From contig CAIPMU010000016.1 of the NCBI GenBank assembly GCA_903866275.1, positions 62,001-126,000 on the forward strand: a DNA stretch of 64,000 nt. Direction: 5' to 3'. Positions 1 through 10,233 of this stretch are shown piece by piece; positions within the stretch are counted from its first letter, which is position 1, and the number at the start of each line of letters is the position of its first letter. The notes beneath the pieces were generated by a model. It saw nothing but the letters and a program-made list of their open reading frames with translations, had not been told where the DNA came from and made no database searches. Source of the DNA: Vampirovibrio chlorellavorus. GTDB lineage: Bacteria; Cyanobacteriota; Vampirovibrionia; Vampirovibrionales; Vampirovibrionaceae. Position numbers and translations under genes: made by a program.

Positions 1-323
1 ATTTTATCCGCATCCATATCAATCCCGATAATTTCAATATTCGGGAATAACAAGGACAAGACGTTGGTAAACACCCCATCGCCGCAACCGATTTCAATGA
101 TCCGCCGCGAACGCGCGTCGGTGTGACGCACGATAAAATCAGGAATCAGCGGGCCATTCAACCATTTCCACGGGGGCAAATCATAATGCTTTAGGCGTGG
201 ATACAAATGCAGCAGCGCCTTTTCAATAAATAAGCGCTCGGTAGGTTTTAAACCCATCTCGCCGAGTTCGTCATCCATGAAGCCTAGCGCGCCCGTTGGA
301 TTCGAGTGTTTGTCTATCGACAC
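1..323 (-). CDS. SAM-dependent methyltransferase (partial, runs off left edge)
   Basis: Own translation of the minus strand: ...RRIIEIGCGDGVFTNVLSLLFPNIEIIGIDMDADK, a class I methyltransferase motif I (IEIGCGDG). Start is GTG at 323 or ATG at 278. Confidence 0.75.
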   Translation of the reverse strand, partial: MSIDKHSNPTGALGFMDDELGEMGLKPTERLFIEKALLHLYPRLKHYDLPPWKWLNGPLIPDFIVRHTDARSRRIIEIGCGDGVFTNVLSLLFPNIEIIGIDMDADK

Positions 324-686
324 ACTAACATCGCCTATAAAATCCACTCACCTGAGGCCCTTCAATTTATTTGAAAGACCTCCACTGATTGTAGCGGGGA
401 GCTCAGGGGGCTGCCCTCATCCAAATAAAGGGTTTGTGCATTGAGCCCGATGTAACCGGCAAGTCCCGTTGACCTGTAAGCCTGGCTGCACTGCTCCAGA
501 GGCGCTTCATGTGGCAGAGCATCGGTTCACACAAGGCATCAGCCGAAGCCGAAACACGCCACTCGGCCCAGCCCAATCCATGGATCAGGGGTTACTATAC
601 TGCGTTTTGAACAGCCCCTAAGCGCTGTTTACAGAACGCTCAACCGATGACCCAGCGTTCCCTGAACCCGCGATAATCTTGCAAAC

Positions 687-1481
687 TTAATCGGCGAGGG
701 GTTGTCCGCCATAGGCCACACTGCTCTCATTGGTGAGGGTGCTGCGCAGTTCCAGCAATTCCGGGAAGAAGCGGGTTTTTACGCCCTTTTGCAGCACCTG
801 ACTCGATAAGCCCTTCAGGGAGTTGGATTCCGCGCCAATGGTGCGGGCCACCAGCGCAAAGTGGTGCGCGCGCCACTTGTGAAAGAGATCGTCAAAATCC
901 ATCAGGGCTTCGGCCAAGGTGTGCATTTCGATATTTTTCTCGTAGTCCACGTAAATGGCCCGCAGATCCAGTTGTTGGCGCTGCATGAGGCCGGTAAAAT
1001 GTGCCCACAGCGAGGGGGCGGTTTCCAGCAGCCAGTTAAAGCCGGGGGATTCCATACCGCTGCCTTGCCCCAACACCGTGCGGATTTTGCCGTATTCCAC
1101 GATGCTGATATTGCGCGCAATGAGATCGACTTGCAGCATCAGCACTTGCACGCATTCATTCACCAGACGCAGGCAACGGCAAGCCATCAGGGGCTGATCA
1201 CTATCCATAAAGGCCAGCGCGCGCTTGAGTTCTATTAGCATCAGCTTCATCCACAGTTCTGAGGCCTGATGGGTGATTTGAAACAGGGGTTCTTCCGGGC
1301 TGATGGCTGATTCTACCGGGGTTTGCAGACTGAGAAGTTGCACGGTGTGCAGGTATTTTTCATAATCGGTCTTGCCTTCGCCAATGGGGAAACCCGGTAC
1401 ATAGTAGCGACCGGTCACATCGGGATGCGGCGAGGGCGTGGGGGTCTGGTACGCAGGTTCAGGTGCAGTCGAGTCATTCAC
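687..1481 (-). CDS. kynA: Tryptophan 2,3-dioxygenase family protein
   Basis: 264 aa; FQITHQASELWMKLMLIELKRA and the ...ESPGFNWLLETAPSLW region resemble TDO heme/substrate-binding segments. Confidence 0.8.
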   Translation of the reverse strand: MNDSTAPEPAYQTPTPSPHPDVTGRYYVPGFPIGEGKTDYEKYLHTVQLLSLQTPVESAISPEEPLFQITHQASELWMKLMLIELKRALAFMDSDQPLMACRCLRLVNECVQVLMLQVDLIARNISIVEYGKIRTVLGQGSGMESPGFNWLLETAPSLWAHFTGLMQRQQLDLRAIYVDYEKNIEMHTLAEALMDFDDLFHKWRAHHFALVARTIGAESNSLKGLSSQVLQKGVKTRFFPELLELRSTLTNESSVAYGGQPLAD

Positions 1482-1764
1482 GGCAAAGCCTTCCGGTTGA
1501 GGGCAGGGATCATGGCATCATTATGCGCTAAATATCATGCCACGCCAAGGTGATTTGGGGCGTAATCCAGTAAGCCTCACCATCAGCAACCATCCAGTTA
1601 CCCTCGTGCTAGATTCGCGTGTACAAGCACTCTGATTGCCAGCAAGGGTTTCCTCGACTTAATCTAGCCACCATTATTCCAATTCAACTAGCACCTTTTC
1701 AGCTGAGCCGTTTTATTACTAACAAGATTCGTTCCCAACCCTGAACCTTTGGCAGGATCCTCTC

Positions 1765-2850
1765 ATGCAGCAGACGCCTTTCTCGCCCAGCCCGCTCTAT
1801 GCTCCATATATTCAACCCGCGTTGCCCATGAGACAAACCCTGCCGCTGCGCCCCATGCTGCCCCCTGCGTTGCAACAGCCCTTGGCGCCTTTGCCAGCCT
1901 TTCCGCAAAACCAAATTGCAGCACTGCCTTATGTCTACACGGGACAACCCGCCGCATGGCCCAATACCGCTCCGATGAATTTGGCGCCCCCGATGGGCTT
2001 GCAACCCCCAATGCCTTCGGCAATGAGCGCCCCTATGAACGCATTCACCGCGCCCAGCTTCGGGAACGCGATTCCTGATGCCGAACTGGTCAAAAGCAAA
2101 CTGACAATGGGTCAAGGGCTGAAAGAAGGCCTGAAAAGCGGCGCACTATTCAGCCTGATTGCCGGCGTTCCCATCTGGTTAATTGAAAAATTTCGGAATG
2201 ACGAAAGCCTGATTCACATGCTATCCAAAGTGATTGAAGCACCAATCAGGCGATTCAAAGGCTCTGATGAATTAAAATTCACGGATCGCATTGCAGCATT
2301 GCCCCATTTTGCACAAAGCATGGGCAGTACAGTACTAATAGGCTTAATGGCTGGCTCGGCGCTCGGGCCTTGGATCGTCAGCAGCACCAAGAAAAAATTG
2401 ATCGATATCAATCAAATGAAAACCGATCAACAGCAAGGGACATTTAAACCCAAACGCCTCAGTGTGTTACAAGCCTTGGGGTTGCAGAAAAAACCCAGCA
2501 ATGACCCGGATCAGGATTATCAAAATGTATTGCAAAATAACTTAAACAGCGATCATGCCTTTAAACAAGGCGCTACAACCGTACTCCTCGCCAAAGTCAT
2601 TCCCGGCCTCGCCAGTTTAGGCTTAACGTTAGCTTGTATTTATGGCACCCGTCGTTGGGGAAGTGACGCCGTGAAAACACAACTTCAACACATGTCGCCG
2701 GCGGGTCAAAAAATAGAAGAATATCTCAAAGAAACCATGCTACACCCAGTCATGTTGGCCAAAATGGCGGCGCTCCCGATTATGGGTGGATTTATTGCCC
2801 AGCAAACGGTGCCCTGGATGAAGCGGCAGATTGGCATTGAGAATCAATAA
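1765..2850 (+). CDS. Hypothetical membrane protein with Pro-rich N-terminus
   Basis: 361 aa; about 100 aa Pro/Ala-rich N-terminus, then several hydrophobic segments (GALFSLIAGVPIWLI, STVLIGLMAGSALGPWIV, LASLGLTLACIYG). Confidence 0.65.
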   Translation: MQQTPFSPSPLYAPYIQPALPMRQTLPLRPMLPPALQQPLAPLPAFPQNQIAALPYVYTGQPAAWPNTAPMNLAPPMGLQPPMPSAMSAPMNAFTAPSFGNAIPDAELVKSKLTMGQGLKEGLKSGALFSLIAGVPIWLIEKFRNDESLIHMLSKVIEAPIRRFKGSDELKFTDRIAALPHFAQSMGSTVLIGLMAGSALGPWIVSSTKKKLIDINQMKTDQQQGTFKPKRLSVLQALGLQKKPSNDPDQDYQNVLQNNLNSDHAFKQGATTVLLAKVIPGLASLGLTLACIYGTRRWGSDAVKTQLQHMSPAGQKIEEYLKETMLHPVMLAKMAALPIMGGFIAQQTVPWMKRQIGIENQ

Positions 2851-2864
2851 AACGCGCGCTTTGC

Positions 2865-5426
2865 TTAACCGCTGCCCAGTACGCTGAAGACATCGTTGGT
2901 TTTCTGATAAACCATGTCAAACAATTGTGGGTGCTGGGGCAAGTAATCTGGATTGGCGGCGATGGCGAAGGCAGACTCGCGGGCTTTTTCCAGGATGGCT
3001 TTGTCTTCAATCAAATCGGCCAGCACAAAATCCGGCAGACCACTTTGGCGGGTGCCCAGAAACTCGCCCGGCCCGCGCAATTCCAGATCCTTCTCGGAGA
3101 TATAAAAGCCGTCTTCGCTCTCGGTCAAAATGCTCAGGCGAGTTAACGTGGCATCGGCCTTGCTATCCGATACCAGCACGCAATAGGACTGAAAACTGCT
3201 CCGGCCCACCCGACCGCGCAATTGATGCAACTGAGACAATCCAAAGCGATCGGCGTTTTCAATCACCATCACGGTGGCGTTCGGCACGTCCACGCCCACT
3301 TCCACCACGGTGGTGCTGACTAAAATTTGCAGCTCCCCGGCGGCAAAGCGCTGCATGATGGCGTCTTTTTCCTCAGGGCGCATTTTGCCGTGCAACAACC
3401 CAATGCGCAACTCCGGGAAAACCTCCTGCTGAAGGCGCTCGGCCTCGGTGGTGGCAGCTTTGGCGGCCAGCGTTTCCGATTCCTCAATCAGCGGGAAGAC
3501 CACATAGGCCTGATGCCCGCGCACGATTTCTTGCCGAATCAGGTTATAGGCCTTGGAAATTTGATTGTGTGTGAGCAGGTTGGTAATAATCGGCGAGCGG
3601 CCCGGCGGCAGCTCATCCAGAATGGAGACATCCAGATCGCCGTGCAGGGTCATGGCCAGCGAGCGGGGAATGGGCGTGGCCGTCATGGTCAACATTTCCG
3701 GGTGATTGCCCTTGCTTTTGAGCAAGGTGCGCTGGCGCACCCCGAAGCGGTGCTGTTCATCCACCACCACCACGCCGAGATTGGCGAACTCCACATCGTC
3801 CTGAATCAGCGCGTGGGTGCCCACGGCAATGTGAATTTGCCCGTTTAGCAAATTCTGGCGCAGCAGCTTACGCTCCTTCGCCCCGGACTTGCCCACAAAC
3901 AGACCCGCCTTCAGGCCCAGCGGGGTGAGCCATTCGATACACTTGCGGTAATGCTGCTCGGCCAGAATTTCGGTGGGGGCCATCAGCGCGCCCTGATAAC
4001 CGTTCTCCACGGCGGCCAACAAGGCGAGAATGGCCACAATGGTTTTTCCGCTACCCACATCGCCTTGCAGCATCCGGTACATGGGCTCATCCGAAGCAAT
4101 GTCTTTCGAAATCTCCGCCCAGACCCGCTGTTGGGCCCCCGTTAGTGCAAAGGGCAGCATGTTCTTGAGTTGCTCGGCGTACCCGCCCGCGTGATAAACC
4201 AGCGAGAGCCCCTTGACCGTGCGCTTGTACTGCTGGCGAATCAGGGCCAGCCGCAGCTGCACATAAAAGAGTTCATCAAAGACCAACCGCTCCCGTGCGG
4301 CGGTGGATTGCGCCTTGCTCTCCGGGAAATGAATTTGCTGCAAGGCCCCTTGCAGAGGCATCAGCCCGTAGCGTTTCAGAATTTCCGGCGGCATGGGATC
4401 GAGAATCGTACCCAGATAATCACTCAGGGCCTGATAGATGGCCTTGCGCAAAAAGCGCAGGCTCAAGCCTTCCGTCAGGGCGTAGATAGGCACCATGCGG
4501 CCCGCATGGAGCGAGTCCGCCTCTTGTGCGCCGCTGGCGTCCTGATAGCTCAGGATTTCAATCTGGGGGCGGTCAATGGCGGGAATGTTCTTGTAACTGT
4601 CCCACTTCACCTTGCCGGAAATCATCACGTCCGCGCCCTTGGCGTAGCGGCTCTTATAGTTTTCCAAAACAGCCTGACTGGAGCGACCGTAGAACCAGTT
4701 GGCGGTCATGGTGCCGGTTTCATCGCCAATGGTCAGGCTCACGATGGCCATATTGCCGCTTTTGGCGTTGTAGGCATTCACCGAGCGAATCACGCCGATC
4801 ACCGTGACATCCTGCCCCTGCTCCAGCTCGATAATCTTGACCCGGTTATTGTAATCCAGGTAGCGCCGGGGGAAGTAGTAGAGCAAGTTTTCCACGGTGT
4901 GAATGCCCACCTGATTGAGCAATTGCCCCTGACGCGGCCCCACGCCTTTCAGGTATTGCACCTCCATTTCAGAGATGGATTTCGCGCCAATCAGCGGTTT
5001 TTCAGTGGTCACTTTGCGCTGGGGCGGCGGGCCTTTGGCCGCCTGAATCAAATACTGCTCAATGGTTTCTATGGCGGTCATGCGCCCGCTGAGATCCATA
5101 AACCGATAGTTCTCAAACTTGCGGCGCAGGCTTTCCACCGCATCGGCGGAATCGCCCAGACTGACCGAGCCCAGCTCTTTCAGGGTGTCGCAGACAAAGC
5201 GCGAGAACGTTTTCTTGCGGCCTTGCACGTCAATGTAGCGGTGTTCTTTCTCGTAGGAAAGGGCCTGCCGCAAGTCTTTCAGTTTGAGTTGGGCCTCTTC
5301 TAGGGACAGCAAAGCGAAAACATCCTGACGTGATTCAAAAACGCGGGAACCAAGCGGGTCAAGGAAAGTCCCGCACGTGTCCGTATTATATACCAACCCC
5401 TCCCCAAGATTGCAGCGCATTCCCAA
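2865..5426 (-). CDS. recG: ATP-dependent DNA helicase RecG
   Basis: 853 aa; wedge/OB domain, MLQGDVGSGKTIVA, VVVDEQHRFGVRQR, MTATPIPRSLAMT, QLHQLRGRVGRS motifs. Confidence 0.96.
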   Translation of the reverse strand: MGMRCNLGEGLVYNTDTCGTFLDPLGSRVFESRQDVFALLSLEEAQLKLKDLRQALSYEKEHRYIDVQGRKKTFSRFVCDTLKELGSVSLGDSADAVESLRRKFENYRFMDLSGRMTAIETIEQYLIQAAKGPPPQRKVTTEKPLIGAKSISEMEVQYLKGVGPRQGQLLNQVGIHTVENLLYYFPRRYLDYNNRVKIIELEQGQDVTVIGVIRSVNAYNAKSGNMAIVSLTIGDETGTMTANWFYGRSSQAVLENYKSRYAKGADVMISGKVKWDSYKNIPAIDRPQIEILSYQDASGAQEADSLHAGRMVPIYALTEGLSLRFLRKAIYQALSDYLGTILDPMPPEILKRYGLMPLQGALQQIHFPESKAQSTAARERLVFDELFYVQLRLALIRQQYKRTVKGLSLVYHAGGYAEQLKNMLPFALTGAQQRVWAEISKDIASDEPMYRMLQGDVGSGKTIVAILALLAAVENGYQGALMAPTEILAEQHYRKCIEWLTPLGLKAGLFVGKSGAKERKLLRQNLLNGQIHIAVGTHALIQDDVEFANLGVVVVDEQHRFGVRQRTLLKSKGNHPEMLTMTATPIPRSLAMTLHGDLDVSILDELPPGRSPIITNLLTHNQISKAYNLIRQEIVRGHQAYVVFPLIEESETLAAKAATTEAERLQQEVFPELRIGLLHGKMRPEEKDAIMQRFAAGELQILVSTTVVEVGVDVPNATVMVIENADRFGLSQLHQLRGRVGRSSFQSYCVLVSDSKADATLTRLSILTESEDGFYISEKDLELRGPGEFLGTRQSGLPDFVLADLIEDKAILEKARESAFAIAANPDYLPQHPQLFDMVYQKTNDVFSVLGSG

Positions 5427-5726
5427 CTCACAAAGACCTTGAAGCTTGCCTATTCAGCAGCAGGGCGCTTTTTATGGCCTGACCAGAAGCGCTCTTTGGA
5501 TATTTGAGGTATATTGAAGGTTGAAGACCAATGAAGCGGCCCACAGGTTGTCCACGGGATCAAGAGTGATTCAGGCGTGGATCAGGACTTTTTTGAACTG
5601 AACCATTGTGCCATCATAACGTCATTCGCTTTAACGGTTCGTTTTATCCGTGATTTTGATAGAGAGTTCAACGCACGCATTTTTCAGCGAATCAGTGCAT
5701 TGAGTTAATTTAAAGGCAAAGGTTCC

Positions 5727-6692
5727 GTGATGCAAAACGCATTTAAACCCCAACGATTCCTGCTCCCCCTCCTATCGGCCGCATCGGTGGCCCTGATGCT
5801 GAGCGCTAACCCCGCTCAGGCCCAATACTCCCCGGACGCCGTGCGTCAGTACAATCAGGGGATTGAATCCTACAGTCAGGGACATGCCAGCGAGGCTTTA
5901 AAACACTTCAACAAAGCAGTGCAAATCGATCCCGGCTACGGGGACGCGTATTACAACATGGGCTCCATTTACTACCAAAGCAAGCAGTTCGCCGAAGCCT
6001 CAGACATGTTTCAAAAAGCAGTCCGGATGAACCCCACGGATGGGCAGGCCAAATACAATCTGGCCCTGACGCTGGAAAAACTGCAACGCAATGAAGAAGC
6101 CGTGGCCATTCTGGGCAAAATCCCGGCCAGCGATCCCAAATATGCGCAAGCCCGCATGAAAATGGACGAGCTGCGCCCCACTTTAAAACCGCAATCGGCG
6201 GGGGCCACCCAACCGGCGCTGGTCAAAACACCGACCACCCCCAGCACGGCGCAAAAACCGCTGGTGAGTCCGGCCAAACCGGCCACCGCAGCTGCCAGCA
6301 CCAAACTGACCGCGCAAGCGTTCTCCAAGGGCTATGATGGCCCCACCGGCATTGCCATCGGGCCCGGCGGATTTATGTATGTGGCCAACTACTCCAAAAA
6401 CATTGTTTACCGCGTGGGTGCTGGCGGCGAAAAAACCGTGTTTGCTCAGGGTGAAGGCCTTAAAGGCCCCATCGGCCTGATTTACAACGGCAAGGCCAAC
6501 GAGCTGTATGTGGCCAACTACCTGCTGGGTAGCGTGTCCCGCATCAACAGCACGGGCAAGGTCAGCACCCTGGTGAGTGGGTTGAACAAGCCTTACAACC
6601 TATTTCTGGATACGGTAAACAACACGCTCTATATTTCCGAGCAGGATCCCGCCAACCAGATTTCTCGGGTAGTGTTGCCCACGACACCTTAA
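5727..6692 (+). CDS. Exported TPR protein with C-terminal NHL-like beta-propeller repeats
   Basis: Signal peptide (LLPLLSAASVALMLSANPAQAQ), TPR units (YYNMGSIYYQSKQFAEASDMFQKAVRMNP), then GPTGIAIGPGGFMYVANYSKN-type repeats. Confidence 0.8.
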   Translation: MMQNAFKPQRFLLPLLSAASVALMLSANPAQAQYSPDAVRQYNQGIESYSQGHASEALKHFNKAVQIDPGYGDAYYNMGSIYYQSKQFAEASDMFQKAVRMNPTDGQAKYNLALTLEKLQRNEEAVAILGKIPASDPKYAQARMKMDELRPTLKPQSAGATQPALVKTPTTPSTAQKPLVSPAKPATAAASTKLTAQAFSKGYDGPTGIAIGPGGFMYVANYSKNIVYRVGAGGEKTVFAQGEGLKGPIGLIYNGKANELYVANYLLGSVSRINSTGKVSTLVSGLNKPYNLFLDTVNNTLYISEQDPANQISRVVLPTTP

Positions 6693-6781
6693 AAATACGC
6701 TATAATTAAAACCCGCTTTTACCCCAGCCGCATTTTGAATGCTGTGCTGGGGTAATCCATATCCAGGCTCTCAACAAACCC

Positions 6782-6811
6782 AAAAAAAAGCCGAGAGGCA
6801 TCCCTCCCGGC
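6782..6811 (-). terminator. Rho-independent terminator on the minus strand
   Basis: Minus strand GCCGGGAGG-gatg-CCTCTCGGC followed by T8. Confidence 0.65.
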
Positions 6812-6882
6812 CGAATAGTGATTATTCCTGACCTCAACCTGGCAAGCCCTTGGAAGCAAACCCGGCATTCAATCAGAGACAG

Positions 6883-7164
6883 TCACACGGTATGACACAG
6901 GGACCTGCACAAGGCAACAGGACCCGTTTTTCTCCCCTTCAAGAAACCCAACAAAAAAGCAAACATAAACCCAAATTCCGACCCAACCTCGCCCAGTCTG
7001 TTCCATCGCCCGGCGTTGACCATATACTGATCATGCGACAGCTTTTCATCCAGCCAGCGATTCGCATCACCTTGCGCCTCGCCCCGGAGGAAATCAGCCA
7101 CCGAAGCCACTACCCCCAGGGGTTGAAGCGCGATGAATCTCAGATAGGATTTTCGGTCGGTCAT
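6883..7164 (-). CDS. Small hypothetical protein
   Basis: 93 aa ORF followed by a minus-strand terminator at 6782-6811; preferred over the antisense ORF 6850..7218. Confidence 0.45.
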   Translation of the reverse strand: MTDRKSYLRFIALQPLGVVASVADFLRGEAQGDANRWLDEKLSHDQYMVNAGRWNRLGEVGSEFGFMFAFLLGFLKGRKTGPVALCRSLCHTV

Positions 7165-7454
7165 TCTTCTTTTCTCTATGCCAGCGCAAAGACAACATTG
7201 GCATCACAACGATGCTAACAATGTTTTCTTCACCTGAAACCCACTTGAATTGCTATTCTCTTTACACCCGCACTAATGAGGGTCAATTTGGTTTGTTGCT
7301 AGCTTGTTAAGAAACTGTTACAAAAAGAGGTGACTGCCTCACACGAAAGCCATCAACGACCCCGGCAAAGACCACTCATAGCCCATGTTACACCCACATG
7401 ACAATAGACCCAGTCGAAAACACACATTAAATCGATGATGAACGAAAATGAGCC

Positions 7455-9296
7455 CTACATTTTCTCCGGGGCAGAAACACCCAAAAGTTCCAGCCCCTGG
7501 GCCAACACGCTCTGGATAGCACGCACCAGCATGAGGCGCACGGTGGTGACAGCCGGATCAGGCGTCAGGATGCGGCACACATTATAAAAGGAGTGAAACT
7601 GAGCAGCCACATCCATGAGGGCTTGCGTGATGAAATGGGGCGCTCTCAGTCGAGCGGCATCTTTCACCGTGTCTTCAAAACTATCCAGAATCAACAACAG
7701 GTTGCCCAGTACCGCCCGATCACGGGGCTCGGCCAGAGAGTCGAACAGAAGCGCCAGTTTTTCTGGCGTGAGTTGAGCCTCAAATTCGGTCAAGGCTTCG
7801 GCTTGCACAAACGGCGGGTTCAGTTCGCCCGTGTCCACATTGGGCGCAGACTCCACGGCGTTACGCAGAATACTGCAGCACCGGGCGTGGGCATACTGCA
7901 CATAAAACACGGGGTTCTCACTGGTGGAAGATGCCGCCAGGTCCACGTCAAAATCGAGGGCGCTGTCGGCGGACTTAGACACCATCCAGAACCGGGTGGC
8001 ATCCACGCCCACTTCATCAATCACATCCTGAAGCGTCAGCATTTTGCGACGCTTACCCATGCGGGTGCGCTCGCCATCCACAATCAGGTTGACCAGCTGG
8101 CCCAGCAACACTTCAAACTGATCCGCGTTATGGCCGAGGGCCTGAATGGCGCCACGCATGCGGGGAATGTAGCCGTGGTGATCCGCGCCCCAGATGTCCA
8201 GAATCAGGTTATAGCCTTCCGGGCGATTAAACTTGTCGTGGTGATAGGCAATATCCGGGGTCAGATAGGTAAAACTGCCATCAGACTTGCGCAGCACCCG
8301 GTCTTTTTCATCCCCGAACTCGGTGGATTTGAACCACAGGGCATCATCCGCCTCATAAGTAAAGCCCTGCTCGCTCAATCGCTGCAAGGAAGGTGTAATC
8401 ACATCCCGATCGTACAGGTAGGCCTTTTCCGAAATCCAGCTCTCGAAGGTCACCCGCATGGTGTCCAGCAAGGCGCGTTGCACACTCAACATCCGGTCGC
8501 GCGTGAGCGTCATAATGGACTTCAGCAGGTCTGTCGGCACACTATCGCTGTGCATCGCCCACAAAATGGGACCTTCCGGGTTTGCCTGCAACAACGCTTG
8601 CCAGAATGCCAGAATCTGAGCGTTCAACTCGGGCTGATCGTCCAGTAGCTCACGCACAATGTCGGATACATAATCACCCGGATAGGGCACTTCAGCCTCC
8701 ACCCGTTGAATGTCTGCGGATAATTTTTCACGCTCCAACAACACTTCACGGGCGCGGAGCAATACGGAGAGCGCAATGTTACGCATCTGCACCCCGGCAT
8801 CGTTAATATAAAACTCGGCGGTCACCTGAGCGCCACAATGCCGCAAAATACGAACCAGCGTATCGCCCAGCGCAGCCCAGCGGCCATGCCCAATATGCAA
8901 CGGACCGGTAGGGTTGGCGGATACATACTCCACCAGAATGACTTCGCCCAGCAGGCTGGCATTTTTACCCGGCTCCGATTCTTTGAGCAACGCAGTCAAG
9001 GCCTCGCAGAATACCGTCTCACTCAGACGAAGATTGAGATAGCCACCCACCACGCTCGCCGACAGCGAAGGATCGGTCCAATGCGCCGCAATGGTTTCAG
9101 CGATTTTAGGCGGAGCCATTTTGGTGTGTCGGGCCAGAAAGGAGACATTGACGGCGTAATCGCCATGCTCCGGATTGCGAGGCCGCTCCAAGCGAAGGCC
9201 CGCCAGTACGGCGTCATCGACGCTCAGGGCGTTAAGTTGGGGCGCTGCATGCCGAAGGGCGATGCTCAATTGGTCAAGAATGCGTGTACGAATCAT
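7455..9296 (-). CDS. argS: Arginyl-tRNA synthetase
   Basis: 613 aa; VEYVSANPTGPLHIGHGR signature, GADHHGYIPRMRGAIQALG, C-terminal DALR anticodon-binding region. Confidence 0.96.
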   Translation of the reverse strand: MIRTRILDQLSIALRHAAPQLNALSVDDAVLAGLRLERPRNPEHGDYAVNVSFLARHTKMAPPKIAETIAAHWTDPSLSASVVGGYLNLRLSETVFCEALTALLKESEPGKNASLLGEVILVEYVSANPTGPLHIGHGRWAALGDTLVRILRHCGAQVTAEFYINDAGVQMRNIALSVLLRAREVLLEREKLSADIQRVEAEVPYPGDYVSDIVRELLDDQPELNAQILAFWQALLQANPEGPILWAMHSDSVPTDLLKSIMTLTRDRMLSVQRALLDTMRVTFESWISEKAYLYDRDVITPSLQRLSEQGFTYEADDALWFKSTEFGDEKDRVLRKSDGSFTYLTPDIAYHHDKFNRPEGYNLILDIWGADHHGYIPRMRGAIQALGHNADQFEVLLGQLVNLIVDGERTRMGKRRKMLTLQDVIDEVGVDATRFWMVSKSADSALDFDVDLAASSTSENPVFYVQYAHARCCSILRNAVESAPNVDTGELNPPFVQAEALTEFEAQLTPEKLALLFDSLAEPRDRAVLGNLLLILDSFEDTVKDAARLRAPHFITQALMDVAAQFHSFYNVCRILTPDPAVTTVRLMLVRAIQSVLAQGLELLGVSAPEKM

Positions 9297-9328
9297 TTCC
9301 CCACTCTAGCAGAAAAATATCCCGGTAA

Positions 9329-9362
9329 AAAGAACGCCCCCATAAAATCAGGGGCGTTCTTT
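9329..9362 (-). terminator. Rho-independent terminator for the 9446-9811 gene
   Basis: aaagaacgcccc/ggggcgttcttt 12-bp stem; on the minus strand followed by a T-rich run. Confidence 0.75.
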
Positions 9363-9445
9363 CATCGTTTCCGACCGGTTCTGACAGTCACACCAGACAA
9401 TCTCAATCCGGCAAAAACAAAACCAAAAAGGTCAGCCCAACAGCG

Positions 9446-9811
9446 CTAACCCTCTATCTCATCCACCGGGGCCGAACTGGCGTCCAGCACAGAGCCTTCC
9501 AGATAGAGCAGGATCGGCTCCTCATCTGTGTCTACCGGCATATCATCCGACGAGAGATAGGACACCTTGAGCTCCAGCTCCGACAAGTGACGACCACCTA
9601 CCGAAAATTCGGTGATGGTGTCCAGCGTGATGGTCCACAACTCCTCTTCGGAGCCATCCTTCTTATAGGATTGAATTTGCAGGCTATCCTCATCCACAGC
9701 CATCAGTTTACCTTCATAATACCGGTTGAAGGCGCCTTGGCGAACGAAGACAAACCTTTTCAACAAAGGCAGCAGCTTACGATACATTCCAGAGGTCTCC
9801 ATATAGCTCAC
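9446..9811 (-). CDS. Hypothetical protein
   Basis: 121 aa ORF with its own terminator downstream; GKLMAVDEDSLQIQSYKKDG...WTITLDTITEF is beta-strand-rich, possibly Sm/SH3-like. Confidence 0.65.
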   Translation of the reverse strand: MSYMETSGMYRKLLPLLKRFVFVRQGAFNRYYEGKLMAVDEDSLQIQSYKKDGSEEELWTITLDTITEFSVGGRHLSELELKVSYLSSDDMPVDTDEEPILLYLEGSVLDASSAPVDEIEG

Positions 9812-10143
9812 TTTCCATTCTTACGCAGGGTGGCGTCGCGATTCCAAACACTTGGTTTGATACTAGTCTCTAACTAACGAGGAGTAAACGCTGAAAGCTC
9901 AGCGGTAATTTATTTCTCAGGTTCTCAGGAGAGTAAAACACCCATTATTCCTATTATACATCAAGTTTTAAAGAGACTCTAGCCCCCAAGCCCAAGGATC
10001 CTCCAAGGCACCGATCAGGTAGACCTGTCAAAAACCAGGGCGCTCTTCTATGGTTAAAACAGATCGGGCAAGCCCACCCCCTATGAGCGGTTAAATAAAG
10101 GCCTGTCATAATTTTAAGCTCATGCATTCGCGAATCATAAGAC

Positions 10144-10172
10144 TGGACGGAATTAAGCCTTCCCCCTATAAT
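10144..10172 (+). promoter_or_regulatory. Candidate sigma70-like promoter of the NarL-type regulator
   Basis: tggacg-N17-tataat upstream of the 10234 ORF; perfect -10, weak -35. Confidence 0.35.
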
Positions 10173-10233
10173 GGCGGCATGTTCTATAAGTAGTAGCAGT
10201 AGTAGTAGGTTAGTGAAGTAGGCAGGTTTAACA

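Noticed and set aside
4170-5303. 377-aa plus-strand ORF inside recG (also 3327..3848, 7593..8648 inside argS, and similar antisense ORFs)
   Set aside because: Fully antisense to a confidently identified gene; His/Gln/Ala/Gly-rich composition is typical of shadow ORFs.
5545-5570. DnaA-box-like ttgtccacg near recG
   Set aside because: Two mismatches to TTATNCACA and no cluster of boxes or origin context.
6701-6755. tataat followed by a ttaccccagc...gctggggtaa hairpin, considered as a small RNA gene
   Set aside because: -35 spacing poor and no U tract after the hairpin; may simply be the 3' end structure of the 5727-6692 transcript.
6850-7218. 122-aa plus-strand ORF
   Set aside because: Overlaps the 93-aa minus ORF, which has a terminator at its 3' end; no independent support.
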